Source: Chitinibacter fontanus (GTDB taxonomy: Bacteria; Pseudomonadota; Gammaproteobacteria; Burkholderiales; Chitinibacteraceae). From it: a stretch of DNA of 64,000 bases. The stretch lies in contig NZ_CP058952.1 of NCBI RefSeq assembly GCF_013423785.1, positions 2,631,665 through 2,695,664 of the forward strand, written 5' to 3'. Position numbers and translations under genes: made by a program. A model generated the notes under the pieces. That model saw only the letters and a list, made by a program, of their open reading frames with translations. It was not told the DNA's origin and made no database searches. This document shows positions 1 through 8,650 of this stretch, in pieces (positions within the stretch are counted from its first letter, which is position 1; every line of letters starts with the position of its first letter).

Positions 1-1416
1 AGCACAAATGCGCTCCAACGATTGAGTCACATGCTGGCTGAGCAGTACGCCTTGTTCTACCTGTGGCAGCGCACCTTCCATCACATTGACGATACTGAGT
101 GTGTCATTTTGCACTGCGGTCAGCATCTGTTCGATATCGACGGTGGCGTGCGAAGTGCGCTCAGCCAGCTTGCGCACTTCATCGGCCACCACTGCAAAGC
201 CGCGGCCTTGCTCGCCCGCGCGGGCCGCTTCAATCGCCGCGTTGAGCGCCAATAGATTAGTTTGTCCTGCAATATCTTTGATCACAGCGGCAATGCCGGA
301 AATCTCGCGTGCTTTGCTATCGAGTTGGCGAATTTGCACCGTGGCATCCGATACGGTGCTGGCAATTTGCTGCATGGTGGTGCTGGCATCAGTAACTTGT
401 ACGACACCGGCGCTAGCCAGCTCGCTGGCCTGCTGCGAGGTTTGCCGTGTAATCTGCGAGCTATCCGAAATATGGTTGATGCTCACTGTTAGCTCTTCCA
501 TCGCCGCCGCCATCGAGGTGGTGGCATCGGCTTGGCGCTGGGCGGCTTGTGAGATTTCTTTGCTGGAGCCGGCAATCTGGCTGGCTTGAGTCCCCAAGTT
601 TTCAGCGTCGGCGCGAATCTGGCGAATGATTTGGCGCAGTCCTTGCGTCATTTCTCCTAGGTTGGCCAGCATGCTGCCGGGGGCGGCCTGCCCCACATCG
701 GCTTGCAGGTCGCCATCGGCGATGCGGCGCATAATACAGATGGCATCCTGTGGCTCACCACCGAGCTGGCGCACAATGCTGAGCGTAATTTGCCAAGCCA
801 GCAAACTCAGTAATAGCGCCATTACCCCTAGTTGCAACAGTCCAAGCCAAAAATTGCGTTCAAATTCATGGTCGATGTCATCAATGTATACCCCTGAGCC
901 TAAAATCCAGTCCCAGCCTTCGATTAACTTGGCGTACGAGAGCTTGGGTTCCGGCGTGCTAGAGCCAGCTTTGGGGAAGTAATAATCGACAAATCCGCCG
1001 CCAGCGAGGGCGACTTTGCTCATTTCCCGAATAATATATTTGCCCTGAGTGTCTTGTTGATCACCTTTATATTGGCCTTCTATTTCAGGCTTGGTCGGTT
1101 GTAGTACGTAAACCTGCTTGGTGTTGAAGATGAAAAAATAGTCGCTTTTGTTGTAGCGGACATTGCGCAGCGCAGCCACGGCGGCTTGCTGGGCAACGCT
1201 ATCTGACATTTTGCCTTGCACACTTTGCGCGCGAAAATGCTGCACAATGGCTGCCGCGGTTTCGACCTGATTGCGAACTTGGGCTTTACGGCTGTCGAGC
1301 AAATTTTGGTGTTGGGTACTTAATTGCAGCTCACACAGGATTGCCATCCCGCCAAGGGCTATAAAGCTCAAAATTTGTAGACGTATTTTGATTTTTAAAC
1401 TCATCAACCACTGCAT
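1..1416 (-). CDS. Methyl-accepting chemotaxis protein, single-Cache sensor, 3' end cut by window
   Basis: This is a transmembrane chemoreceptor that passes ligand signals to CheA/CheW. The frame stays open from an ATG at 1416 to the window edge, giving 472 codons, so the C-terminus is missing. An N-terminal membrane segment is followed by a periplasmic Cache-type domain ([11 protein letters not shown], later [14 protein letters not shown]), a second membrane segment ([20 protein letters not shown]), a HAMP-like linker and the signalling domain. The highly conserved hairpin tip is clear ([18 protein letters not shown], then [18 protein letters not shown]). The Cache motifs resemble sCache_2 receptors, which often bind small organic acids, but the ligand is not predictable. 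The upstream 160 bases are AT-rich and begin the foreign-looking islet. Family assignment is secure. Confidence 0.93.
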   Translation of the reverse strand, partial: MQWLMSLKIKIRLQILSFIALGGMAILCELQLSTQHQNLLDSRKAQVRNQVETAAAIVQHFRAQSVQGKMSDSVAQQAAVAALRNVRYNKSDYFFIFNTKQVYVLQPTKPEIEGQYKGDQQDTQGKYIIREMSKVALAGGGFVDYYFPKAGSSTPEPKLSYAKLIEGWDWILGSGVYIDDIDHEFERNFWLGLLQLGVMALLLSLLAWQITLSIVRQLGGEPQDAICIMRRIADGDLQADVGQAAPGSMLANLGEMTQGLRQIIRQIRADAENLGTQASQIAGSSKEISQAAQRQADATTSMAAAMEELTVSINHISDSSQITRQTSQQASELASAGVVQVTDASTTMQQIASTVSDATVQIRQLDSKAREISGIAAVIKDIAGQTNLLALNAAIEAARAGEQGRGFAVVADEVRKLAERTSHATVDIEQMLTAVQNDTLSIVNVMEGALPQVEQGVLLSQHVTQSLERICA

Positions 1417-1574
1417 GGTAAATCTCCCCGTACTTTAGTACGAAAATATAGTATCTAATCACAATAAATAATTAATTAAAGAATATATGGACAAGTGCGA
1501 TTTCAAATTTACCAAAGCCAGCAAGGTAAAGATTTACCTGTCTCATTAAATTAATCAAAAATAACTTGTATTTG

Positions 1575-2606
1575 TTAGTGATGATCAAAGGCACTAAAAA
1601 CAAATTTTTTTGAAGAAATTAAATCTTTTTCTTTTAAGTTGTTTAGATTTGCAGCAGATAAGATTCCTCCATCAACTGAAATCGTACTGAAAAACATGCT
1701 AGAGTCAATTAATTTTGATGTGTAGTTCAGTATTTCCCCAGCAGTTATGCCGCTTGATTTTAAGAAGTCATATGCTAATGGAGTTATTTTTTTTAAAACA
1801 ACAGACTCGAGTCCGGAGTTATTTCTGTACATCTTAATTATTTTTATCTCGGATCCAGGGTGGTCTGCCTCAATTAAAAAAATATCGTTAAATCGCATGT
1901 TGCTAAATAATATTCTTTCATTCAACGGATTTTCCTTGTTTCTAAGGTCAATTACTATGTCTTCATTCAGTAGTGATGAGGTTATATATTTCAAATCTGT
2001 GACATCTTTACTTACTGTTTGACAAAGTCCAAGATTTTGAATCCATAATGCATTCCTGCTTGTGTTGCATGTTGCTAATATGAAAATATCTAATTCTATC
2101 GAGTTTTTAATCAGCTGAATAAGGCAGTGTCCAATATAAGAGTCTCCACCTAAAATTAGAATGTTGTTCTGTTTCCTAAATTTGTTATTTATGATGTTTT
2201 TCATATACGACATAATTGTATATGCAGATATTATTGTTAAAGGAAGTGCTGCTGCTGATTTTGGCCCCATTTTCATTGGTAAATGACCCGCAAGTGAATG
2301 GTGAACTGCTTGTAGTTCGGAATAGCATCCGGGTCTATATATTGTCCCTGCATACCATACGAAATCCCCAACCTCAAATCGATCTGTTTTTGTCCCTTTT
2401 GATTCTACAACCCCCACTGCATCCCAACCCGGGCGCAAATAATTTCTGAAATTGTTCGTTTTCGAATGGTAAAGATCATTAAAGTCAATATTGTTGCTAG
2501 ATACGGCTACTATTCTAACAATCAACTCTTCATCTTTCTTTTCTGGTTTTTTTGTATCTATTTCTACAAGCTTTCTTTTTTCTGTGTCTAATATGATTGA
2601 CCGCAT
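1575..2606 (-). CDS. Zinc-type alcohol dehydrogenase / quinone oxidoreductase-like protein (MDR superfamily)
   Basis: A 343-residue medium-chain reductase-like protein. The N-terminal GroES-like half shows PGWDAVGVVESKG and FEVGDFVWYAG, typical of NADPH:quinone oxidoreductases. The nucleotide-binding half has LILGGDSYIGHCLIQLIK, a Rossmann dinucleotide motif in variant form. The zinc-ligand pattern of true alcohol dehydrogenases is not evident, so it is probably zinc-free. The substrate is unknown. It lies downstream of an AraC-type regulator on the same strand across a 305-base gap. The reading frame is markedly AT-rich, with Lys/Asn/Ile-heavy composition unlike the flanking chromosome, suggesting horizontal acquisition. 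The C-terminal half is more divergent than the N-terminal half, so activity is uncertain. Confidence 0.75.
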   Translation of the reverse strand: MRSIILDTEKRKLVEIDTKKPEKKDEELIVRIVAVSSNNIDFNDLYHSKTNNFRNYLRPGWDAVGVVESKGTKTDRFEVGDFVWYAGTIYRPGCYSELQAVHHSLAGHLPMKMGPKSAAALPLTIISAYTIMSYMKNIINNKFRKQNNILILGGDSYIGHCLIQLIKNSIELDIFILATCNTSRNALWIQNLGLCQTVSKDVTDLKYITSSLLNEDIVIDLRNKENPLNERILFSNMRFNDIFLIEADHPGSEIKIIKMYRNNSGLESVVLKKITPLAYDFLKSSGITAGEILNYTSKLIDSSMFFSTISVDGGILSAANLNNLKEKDLISSKKFVFSAFDHH

Positions 2607-2911
2607 TTTATTTTTTGGTCTTTGTGGTTATGTTGTTTTTTGAATAGGTTGTTATGTTGATTTTTTGACTTTAATATTTTTTACGTCTATGGCAATTTTC
2701 CTGATTGCGGAGTATGGATGGCGCAATAAAGCATGTAAGCTTATGTTTGGGTTTTTATCGATTTTCGTATGCATTTCGAATCGCATGTTAGACATATGTG
2801 ACGCTGACGATTTTTTGCATCAAATATTGATTTTGTTGAGTTTAATGAAACCCATTTTGCGCATTTGTAGCAAAATACATTATCTTCAGGTTTAGTCATT
2901 TTCTTTTTATA
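2607..2911. other. AT-rich intergenic region between AraC-type regulator and oxidoreductase
   Basis: These 305 bases separate two minus-strand genes and presumably carry the promoter of the oxidoreductase gene. The only open frame is a 76-codon plus-strand frame from a TTG (2665-2895). It lacks a ribosome binding site and I do not accept it as a gene. I see no convincing repeat or operator. Confidence 0.4.
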
Positions 2912-3706
2912 CTAGATAACAATCTGATATCCGTAATTATCGCCATGCTTGGCCTTTAAGGATCTTATATGGCAAAAAGGATTTTCCCCATAAAAATCGG
3001 TAAATTTCCTTGACATTAATTGAGTGTCATTGAACCCTGAGTGTATTGATGCATATTCAATTGATTTTCCATCTAGAAGGAACTTTATTACAAAGAACAA
3101 CCTAACCGAATCTAATATATGAGAAAAGATTGAGCCTTCGTTTGAAAGGTTTTTTATTAAGTTTGTTGTGGTGATTGAAAACTCATGCGATGCTGAGATT
3201 AACGAATGATCAGTAGTAGGATTCTTGGCTATTAGGTGCTTTATTCTCTGGTATAGTCTTATTGTGTTGTTGTGAAACAATCCCGAAAGTAGGCCGTTTC
3301 TATTTAATTCTGCGTAAAATGATTTTATTAAGAATAATTCTGTTGATGTTCCGAAGTTGATGCTGTTTTCTTTTATTTCGAAAATCAAATCGTAAAAATG
3401 CTTAACTTCAGACCTTGGTTTGTGCGTGAGATATTTTTCTAAGCAGCATTCTTTGCTTGTTGATTCTGGATTAATTGTGAAACTTATTGATCTGGCTTTG
3501 AATTCAGTGTTGTGGCAGTCGAATTCTATCCATAAATAGGTGTCGGCTTTTACAAACATCCATTCTCCATGGCTCATGTTTTTTGATGAACATAAATCAA
3601 AAACTCTTAATTTTCCTGATGTTAATTCTATTATGGTTGGTGAAGTAAATAAGACATAGTTTTTATTTTTAAAAATAGTGCCATCAATGTTATTAATGAA
3701 AATCAT
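2912..3706 (-). CDS. AraC-family transcriptional regulator, divergent
   Basis: A 264-residue protein. Its last ~100 residues fit the AraC/XylS two-helix-turn-helix DNA-binding domain: a first helix block around LIKNLSNEGSIFSHILDSVR, and a second with the hallmark order IEYASIHSGFNDTQLMSRKF followed by FYGENPFCHIRS. The last matches the family signature G(F/Y)-x5-F-x3-F(K)-x3-G-x2-P in degenerate form. The N-terminal part would be a sensor or dimerisation domain but is not recognisable. Very AT-rich codon use matches the neighbouring oxidoreductase, which is its likely target. Classification rests on pattern and domain layout only, so it is moderately secure. Confidence 0.6.
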   Translation of the reverse strand: MIFINNIDGTIFKNKNYVLFTSPTIIELTSGKLRVFDLCSSKNMSHGEWMFVKADTYLWIEFDCHNTEFKARSISFTINPESTSKECCLEKYLTHKPRSEVKHFYDLIFEIKENSINFGTSTELFLIKSFYAELNRNGLLSGLFHNNTIRLYQRIKHLIAKNPTTDHSLISASHEFSITTTNLIKNLSNEGSIFSHILDSVRLFFVIKFLLDGKSIEYASIHSGFNDTQLMSRKFTDFYGENPFCHIRSLKAKHGDNYGYQIVI

Positions 3707-4089
3707 GATTTATATGGATTCCATTTAATGGTTGCTTGATATTTTAAATTATAAAATTGATTTCTTAACTGGGTTATGATTTTCTGTTTTTGGTGAAGCT
3801 GTATTTGTCTAGCTTCTGGGTGTGGGAATGTTGTACATTTTTATTATATTTCGGCCTATATCTGGCTTTTTTACTGGTGGTAAACATTCTGTTTTCATTG
3901 ATGTTTGCTTTTCGTCTTTGGTGGATTTTTATTGCCCCGATTAGGTATTGTAAACTAGTATTTCTAGTTTTATTTTAAGCGTCATGAAATTATGTTTTAA
4001 TATATTTTTAATAATAAATTTTAAAGTTTTGTTTATTGCTGTTTTTTTTGATTAATATAAAAATATATGTATTTAGTAGGCTTTGTTGC
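3707..4089. other. AT-rich noncoding spacer between AraC-type regulator and IS element
   Basis: No convincing gene is present. A 62-codon plus-strand frame from a TTG (3790-3978) encodes a very hydrophobic, Trp/Phe-rich stretch but has no Shine-Dalgarno sequence, so I treat it as chance in AT-rich DNA. The last 11 bases (4079-4089, GGCTTTGTTGC) duplicate the outer tip of the adjacent IS terminal repeat. Confidence 0.4.
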
Positions 4090-4107
4090 GGCTTTGTTGC
4101 ACAAATC
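4090..4107 (+). repeat. Left terminal inverted repeat of the IS903-type element
   Basis: GGCTTTGTTGCACAAATC matches the reverse complement of 5108-5125 at 17 of 18 bases. The outer 11 bases occur a second time directly outside, at 4079-4089. Confidence 0.85.
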
Positions 4108-4138
4108 CGCGGCGTAGTGCCGCTGGTAGAATAGCTAC

Positions 4139-5071
4139 ATGAGCAAACCGGCGTCCAACAAGTACAAAACCACCAACTGGCCAAGCTATCACGCAGCTTT
4201 GAAATCGCGTGGCGCATTAATGATTTGGCTTGATCCAATGCTGAAATGGGCTGCTGAGCCCACTGGCAAGCGCGGACGAAACCCCACTTTTAGCGACGCT
4301 GCCATTCAATTCTGCCTCACCATCAAATGCCTGTTTGGCCTCGCATTGCGCCAAGCAACCGGCATGGTTGAAAGCCTACTTCGGCTCGCCAACTTAGATT
4401 GGAACGTTCCTGATTCGAGCACGATCTCTCGTCGATAAAAAACGCTGAAAGTCACGATTCCTGCCCGTCAAAGTCAGGGGGGACTGCATTTACTCGTCGA
4501 TAGCACAGGATCAAAATGCTCGGTAAAGGTGAATGAAAAACCAAGAAACATGGCGCTGAATATCGGCGTCAATGGCGCAAAGTTCACCTCGGCATTGATG
4601 CCGAAACCCTTGAAATTCATGTGATTGAAGTCACTGACAACAAGACAGGCGATGCGCCCATGTTGCCAGAACTGTATGAAGCAGATCCCCGAGTCTGAAG
4701 AGATAGCAGCGATTTACGGTGACGGCGCTTACGACAGCAAGGAATGCCACAACGCCATTGCAGCTCGCGGAGCGACTGCCATCATTCCCATGCAAAAGAA
4801 CGCACAATTCCGAAAGGAAAATACGGTGGGTGCGCGAGCTAGAAATGAGATTTTGCGAGCGACCAAACGCTTGGGTCGGAGGATATGGAAAAAGTGGTCG
4901 AGCTATCACTGGCGCAGCTTGGTGGAAACTAAAATGTGTTGCTTTAAACTATTGGGAGAGCGCGTGATGGCGCGGGACTTTGATTGTCAGGTTGCTGAGT
5001 TGCAAGTACGTGCAGCGATCCTAAACCGCTTTACGCAATTGGGCTCCCCGACGACGGTGCGTGCGGGATAA
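4139..5071 (+). pseudogene. IS903-type (IS5 family) DDE transposase, broken by two stops and two frameshifts
   Basis: The conceptual product is an IS5/IS903 transposase of about 305 residues. The first segment (4139-4438) contains the family's N-terminal YKTTNWPSYHAAL and GKRGRNPTFSDAAIQFCLT blocks. It ends at a TAA where the family has CAA (SRRQKTL becomes SRR-stop). The frame continues through the first catalytic block LLVDSTG. It then needs a shift near 4515 to recover HGAEYRRQWRKVHLGIDAETL, has a TGA in place of a Trp codon near 4535, and shifts again near 4675. The final segment holds GDGAYDSKECHNAI (second Asp) and SLVETKMCCFKLLGERVMARDF (catalytic Glu region). No active enzyme can be made without rescue from another copy. 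Confidence 0.9.
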
Positions 5072-5107
5072 ATCTGTCTGGGGTTTGGGGTAGTTCATCC
5101 TCAAACT

Positions 5108-5125
5108 GATTTGTCCAACAAAGCC
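5108..5125 (-). repeat. Right terminal inverted repeat of the IS903-type element
   Basis: Read on the minus strand it is GGCTTTGTTGGACAAATC, differing from the left repeat at one base. It ends 36 bases after the transposase stop codon. Confidence 0.85.
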
Positions 5126-5495
5126 CCGTTCATCACCAATTGATCCAATGCTAACTGTGTTTTCAGTGTCCGTTTAGTTAAGGATTACAGCCTCAAGATA
5201 CTCGCCTGTGGACTTCAGCTTCTCGGCCTAAGCAGAAGCCTGACATGTAGAAATTCAGACTTAATCCGAAAGTTTAGTGAATGCACAAGACTTTTCGCGT
5301 GCTTGCCATATGGTTGAATCAGCATCACGTATCTAGAATCTCGTTCGATGCTTAGACTGAAATTACTAAGGATAACGCCATAATTGAACAACTTCTTAAA
5401 AATACATAGTGCTTTTTTGTGCCCGCTATTATCTGATTAGCGAATTTGTAAGATAATTGACGCAATTGATTCATTTTAAGAAGCAGCTCAGTATC
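5126..5495. other. Noncoding region between IS element and apeB-like gene
   Basis: These 370 bases hold no supported gene. They should contain the promoter of the methyltransferase gene that begins at 5496. I see no clear sigma-70 promoter and no strong inverted repeat. A frame extending the methyltransferase upstream to a TTG at 5457 is possible but less likely than the ATG. Confidence 0.4.
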
Positions 5496-6560
5496 ATGAA
5501 TAAACGATTCGCCCCTGATTTGACCGCTTTTCAGGCAAGATACGAAGCGCAAAAAATTGCTTTCGGCCCTGTGGTCTTTCAGTGTGTACGAATTGCTTGG
5601 CAAAAAGGCTTGCTAGCCAGCCTAGCGCAAGGGGCGTTGAGTTGTGAGCAATTGATGGCGAAGCATCAAATGAGCGCTTATGCACTGAATGTATTACTTG
5701 AAAGTTGCTTATCTGCAGGGGTGGTCGCGTCAGTGAACGATTGCTGGCAGCTCGAAAAAACCGGCTATATGCTGGTCAATGATAAGCTCACGCAGGTTAA
5801 TTTTAATTATGTTCACGATGTATGCTGGCAAGGTTTGTTTGATTTAGAAAAATGCCTTGATGCCGAGCAACCCTTGGGTTTGGCGCATTTAGGGCCATGG
5901 CAAACTATTTATCAAGGTTTATCGGATTTACCGGAGCCAGCCAAAACATCATGGTTTGAATTTGACCATTATTATTCCGATTCAGCTTTTCCTGAAGCCT
6001 TGCCTAAAGTCTTTAAATCAGCGCCGCAGCGCTTGATGGATATTGGGGCAAATACTGGTAAATGGGCGAAACAGTGCTTGGATTTTAATCCAGACGTTGA
6101 GCTCACATTAGTTGATTTACCCATTCAGCTGAATGTTGCGCAGGCCAATTTATCGGCTGCAGGCTTATTAGGCCGCGTATCCTTAGCTCCGCGCGATTTA
6201 CTTTCGGCAGATCTGGCGTTTCCAAAAGGGCACGATGTCATCTGGATGAGCCAGTTTTTATCGTGTTTTTCGCTAGACAATATTGGCCGAATATTAAGCA
6301 AAGCCGCCGAAGCGCTGCCCACGGGCGGCAAGCTGTATATTCTGGATACGTTTTGGGATAGACAGCAATTTGATATTGCAGCCTATTGCCTGATCAATAC
6401 TTCGCCTTATTTCACCTGCATGGCCAGCGGGAACAGCAAAATTTATCGTGCTACTGAGTATATTGCCTGCGCAGAGCAAGCAGGTTTAGTGCTGGGCCAA
6501 AGTTGGGATGGTTTGGGAATTTCGCATACTTTGCTGCAATTTCACAAAACCGGCGCTTAA
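5496..6560 (+). CDS. apeB: SAM-dependent methyltransferase of the aryl polyene cluster (ApeB-like)
   Basis: A 354-residue class I methyltransferase of the O-methyltransferase type. The N-terminal winged-helix/dimerisation region (LASLAQGALSCEQLMAKHQM) precedes the SAM-binding motif LMDIGANTGKWAKQCLDFNPDVELTLVDLP, and then VIWMSQFLSCF. In known aryl polyene pathways a methyltransferase of this kind modifies the aryl head group (ring C- or O-methylation). Here it is transcribed toward the 3' end of the large minus-strand ape operon, with only a shared terminator between. ATG 5496 is preferred over an in-frame TTG at 5457; AAGAAG lies about 13 bases upstream, a poor ribosome site. The ApeB name rests on cluster context plus family. 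Confidence 0.8.
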   Translation: MNKRFAPDLTAFQARYEAQKIAFGPVVFQCVRIAWQKGLLASLAQGALSCEQLMAKHQMSAYALNVLLESCLSAGVVASVNDCWQLEKTGYMLVNDKLTQVNFNYVHDVCWQGLFDLEKCLDAEQPLGLAHLGPWQTIYQGLSDLPEPAKTSWFEFDHYYSDSAFPEALPKVFKSAPQRLMDIGANTGKWAKQCLDFNPDVELTLVDLPIQLNVAQANLSAAGLLGRVSLAPRDLLSADLAFPKGHDVIWMSQFLSCFSLDNIGRILSKAAEALPTGGKLYILDTFWDRQQFDIAAYCLINTSPYFTCMASGNSKIYRATEYIACAEQAGLVLGQSWDGLGISHTLLQFHKTGA

Positions 6561-6580
6561 AACATAAAGCGCCAGTTTTT
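6546..6580. terminator. Bidirectional terminator between apeB-like gene and apeR
   Basis: The arms AAAACCGGCGCTT (6546-6558) and AAGCGCCAGTTTT (6567-6579) pair with a single G-T type mismatch. The hairpin begins inside the last codons of the methyltransferase and is followed by a T run on the plus strand. Its A-run mirrors this for the convergent ape operon. Confidence 0.7.
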
Positions 6581-6589
6581 GAGGCTTGC

Positions 6590-7828
6590 CTAGGCCGCGG
6601 TTTGTGCCCAGCGCTGGAAAATCAGCGAAGTATTGATGCCGCCAAAGGCGAAATTATTGCTCATCACATACTCGCATTGCATTTCACGCCCAGCTAATGG
6701 CAGATAATCCAATGCGCCACAAGCTGGGTCGAGCGAGTCGAGATTCACATTGCCCGCAAACCAGCCGCCATTGAGCATTTCAATGCTCATCCACGCTTCT
6801 AGCGCGCCACAAGCGCCGAGCGTATGACCAAAATAGCCTTTGAGTGAGCTCACAGGCATTTTGGCGCCAAACACGCGATGTGTTGCCTGACTCTCAGCAA
6901 TATCGCCTTGATCGGTTGCTGTGCCGTGCGCGTTGACGTAGCCAATGTCACTTGCGCTTAAATCGGCGTTGTCGAGCGCAAGGCGCATCGCGATTTCCAT
7001 CGTTGCACTTTCTGGGCGGGTCACGTGTGCGCCGTCCGAATTGCAGGCAAATCCGACGATCTCGGCATAAATATGCGCGCCGCGCGCTTGGGCGTGTTCG
7101 AGTTCTTCCAAAATCAGCGTGCCAGCGCCTTCGCCGATCACTAAACCGTCACGGTCTTTATCGAATGGGCGCGGCGTGGTGTGCGGCGTATCGTTCTTGG
7201 TGCTGGTCGCATACAGCGTATCAAACACCATCGCTTCGGTCGGGCACAATTCTTCTGCACCGCCTGCCACCATCAGTTTTTGCTGGCCATATTTAATGGC
7301 TTCATACGCGTAGCCAATACCTTGGCTGCCTGAGGTGCACGCGCTCGAAGTCGGAATAACGCGGCCTTTCAAACCAAAATAAACGCCGATATTCACCGCT
7401 GCCGTGTGGCTCATCATACGCAAATACGAATTGGCATTCAGGCCATTCACGTCTTTTTCAATCAGCGAATAGCCAAACGCCTGAATCGCCTCGGTACTGC
7501 CGGTCGACGAGCCATACGCGACGCCCATTCGCCCATCCTGAATTTGTGGATTATTCAGTAAGCCCGCATCTGCTAGCGCGCATTCGGTGGCGTACACGGC
7601 CATCTGCGCAACGCGGCCCATCGAGCGCGTGTGCTTGCGAGTGTAGTGCGCGGGCAGCGCAAAATCAGGTACGGGGCCAGCCAAATGCGTATTGAGGTCG
7701 CGATACTGCGCCCACTCGTCAATACGGCGAATGCCAGTTTGGCCCGCACGCATGGCATTCGCAATCGTAGCCCAATCCGAACCCAAAGAAGTAATGCCGG
7801 CCATTCCGGTGACAACAACACGTTTCAT
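6590..7828 (-). CDS. apeR: Aryl polyene beta-ketoacyl-ACP synthase (ApeR)
   Basis: A 412-residue FabF-type ketosynthase. The active-site Cys is C164 in SSACTSGSQG. The two catalytic histidines are H301 (NAHGTATDQGD) and H335 (GYFGHTLGACGALEA), with the conserved Lys at 330, so a complete condensing enzyme is predicted. In aryl polyene pathways ApeR is a second ketosynthase, thought to support initiation or early elongation beside the ApeO/ApeC pair. It is the last gene of the minus-strand operon. Unlike its upstream neighbours it is separated from apeQ by 93 bases, and no strong ribosome site is visible before its ATG. Confidence 0.92.
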   Translation of the reverse strand: MKRVVVTGMAGITSLGSDWATIANAMRAGQTGIRRIDEWAQYRDLNTHLAGPVPDFALPAHYTRKHTRSMGRVAQMAVYATECALADAGLLNNPQIQDGRMGVAYGSSTGSTEAIQAFGYSLIEKDVNGLNANSYLRMMSHTAAVNIGVYFGLKGRVIPTSSACTSGSQGIGYAYEAIKYGQQKLMVAGGAEELCPTEAMVFDTLYATSTKNDTPHTTPRPFDKDRDGLVIGEGAGTLILEELEHAQARGAHIYAEIVGFACNSDGAHVTRPESATMEIAMRLALDNADLSASDIGYVNAHGTATDQGDIAESQATHRVFGAKMPVSSLKGYFGHTLGACGALEAWMSIEMLNGGWFAGNVNLDSLDPACGALDYLPLAGREMQCEYVMSNNFAFGGINTSLIFQRWAQTAA

Positions 7829-7921
7829 ATTTGCTTAATGTGGCTTTGTTTTATGCAGGGTATTTTACCTGAGCGCGAGGGGTCATTACCGCGCGATGAT
7901 CAATCAGAGCTGTTCGCGGCT

Positions 7922-8650
7922 TTAACACAGCCCGCCGTTCACCGAAATCACTTGTCGTGTCGTATACGCCGCGCCTTCACTCATCAAGTAGCTCACTGCG
8001 GCGGCCACTTCCTCGGGGCGGCCCATGCGAGCCATTGGAATCATTTTTTTGATTTCTTCCAGCGCGGGTAAATCGTCGACCATTTCGGTTTCAATCAGAC
8101 CCGGCGCGACGCAATTGACGGTGATTTTGCGGCTGGCCAATTCAAGCGCTAGCGCTTTGCACGCGCCGATCAAGCCAGCTTTGGCGGCGCTGTAATTGAC
8201 TTGCCCACGGTTGCCAATCAGGCCCGAGACCGACGCAATCGCGACGATGCGACCGGCTTTGCGGCGGCGGATCATCGGCATCGAGAGCGGATGAACGACA
8301 TTATAAAATCCATCCAAATTTGTCCCGAGCACCAAATCCCAATCGTCGTCAGACATGGCTGGAAAAGCCGTGTCGCGCGTAATGCCGGCGTTGATCACCA
8401 CGCCATACGGTGCGCCGTGTGCTTCAATATCCGCTTCGATCGCCGCGCGGGTTTGCGCGCGATCACTAACGTCAAAGCAAATCAGCCGCGCTTGCCGTCC
8501 CAGCTCGGTGATTTCAGCTTGCAGCTGGCGCACGCTCGCCTCATTGCTGCGATAGTGCAAAATCAAATCAAAACCGTCTTGCGCCAGTTTGCGCGCCATC
8601 GCTTGGCCTAGGCCACCGCTCGCGCCAGTAATTAAAATTGTGTCGTTCAT
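7922..8650 (-). CDS. apeQ: 3-ketoacyl-ACP reductase (ApeQ, FabG-type)
   Basis: A 242-residue short-chain dehydrogenase/reductase. It has the NADPH-binding TGASGGLG (residues 8-15), N111 and the catalytic Ser/Tyr153/Lys157 set in VNYSAAKAG. It would reduce the beta-keto group after each condensation during polyene assembly on the ACPs. The ATG overlaps the apeP stop codon (ATGA), indicating translational coupling. The C-terminal QVISVNGGLC is typical of FabG-like proteins. Assignment is secure for family and strong for pathway because of the flanking ketosynthases and dehydratase. Confidence 0.93.
   Translation of the reverse strand: MNDTILITGASGGLGQAMARKLAQDGFDLILHYRSNEASVRQLQAEITELGRQARLICFDVSDRAQTRAAIEADIEAHGAPYGVVINAGITRDTAFPAMSDDDWDLVLGTNLDGFYNVVHPLSMPMIRRRKAGRIVAIASVSGLIGNRGQVNYSAAKAGLIGACKALALELASRKITVNCVAPGLIETEMVDDLPALEEIKKMIPMARMGRPEEVAAAVSYLMSEGAAYTTRQVISVNGGLC

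Larger units (their letters stand above)
4090..5125 (+). mobile_element. IS903-type insertion sequence (IS5 family), inactive
   Basis: The element is bounded by 18-base terminal inverted repeats that agree at 17 positions: left 4090-4107 (GGCTTTGTTGCACAAATC) and right 5108-5125, the reverse complement with one difference. Total length of 1036 bases and a single plus-strand transposase are typical of the IS903 group of IS5. The 9-base flanks on the two sides do not match, so no target duplication remains. Together with the broken transposase this indicates an old insertion. It sits at the border between the AT-rich islet and the pigment cluster. Confidence 0.88.

Noticed and set aside
2665-2895. 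76-codon plus-strand frame in the AT-rich islet
   Set aside because: TTG start, no ribosome site, and low-complexity hydrophobic composition expected by chance in AT-rich DNA.
3790-3978. 62-codon hydrophobic plus-strand frame
   Set aside because: TTG start without a Shine-Dalgarno sequence. Phe/Leu/Trp-rich translation is what T-rich DNA gives by chance.
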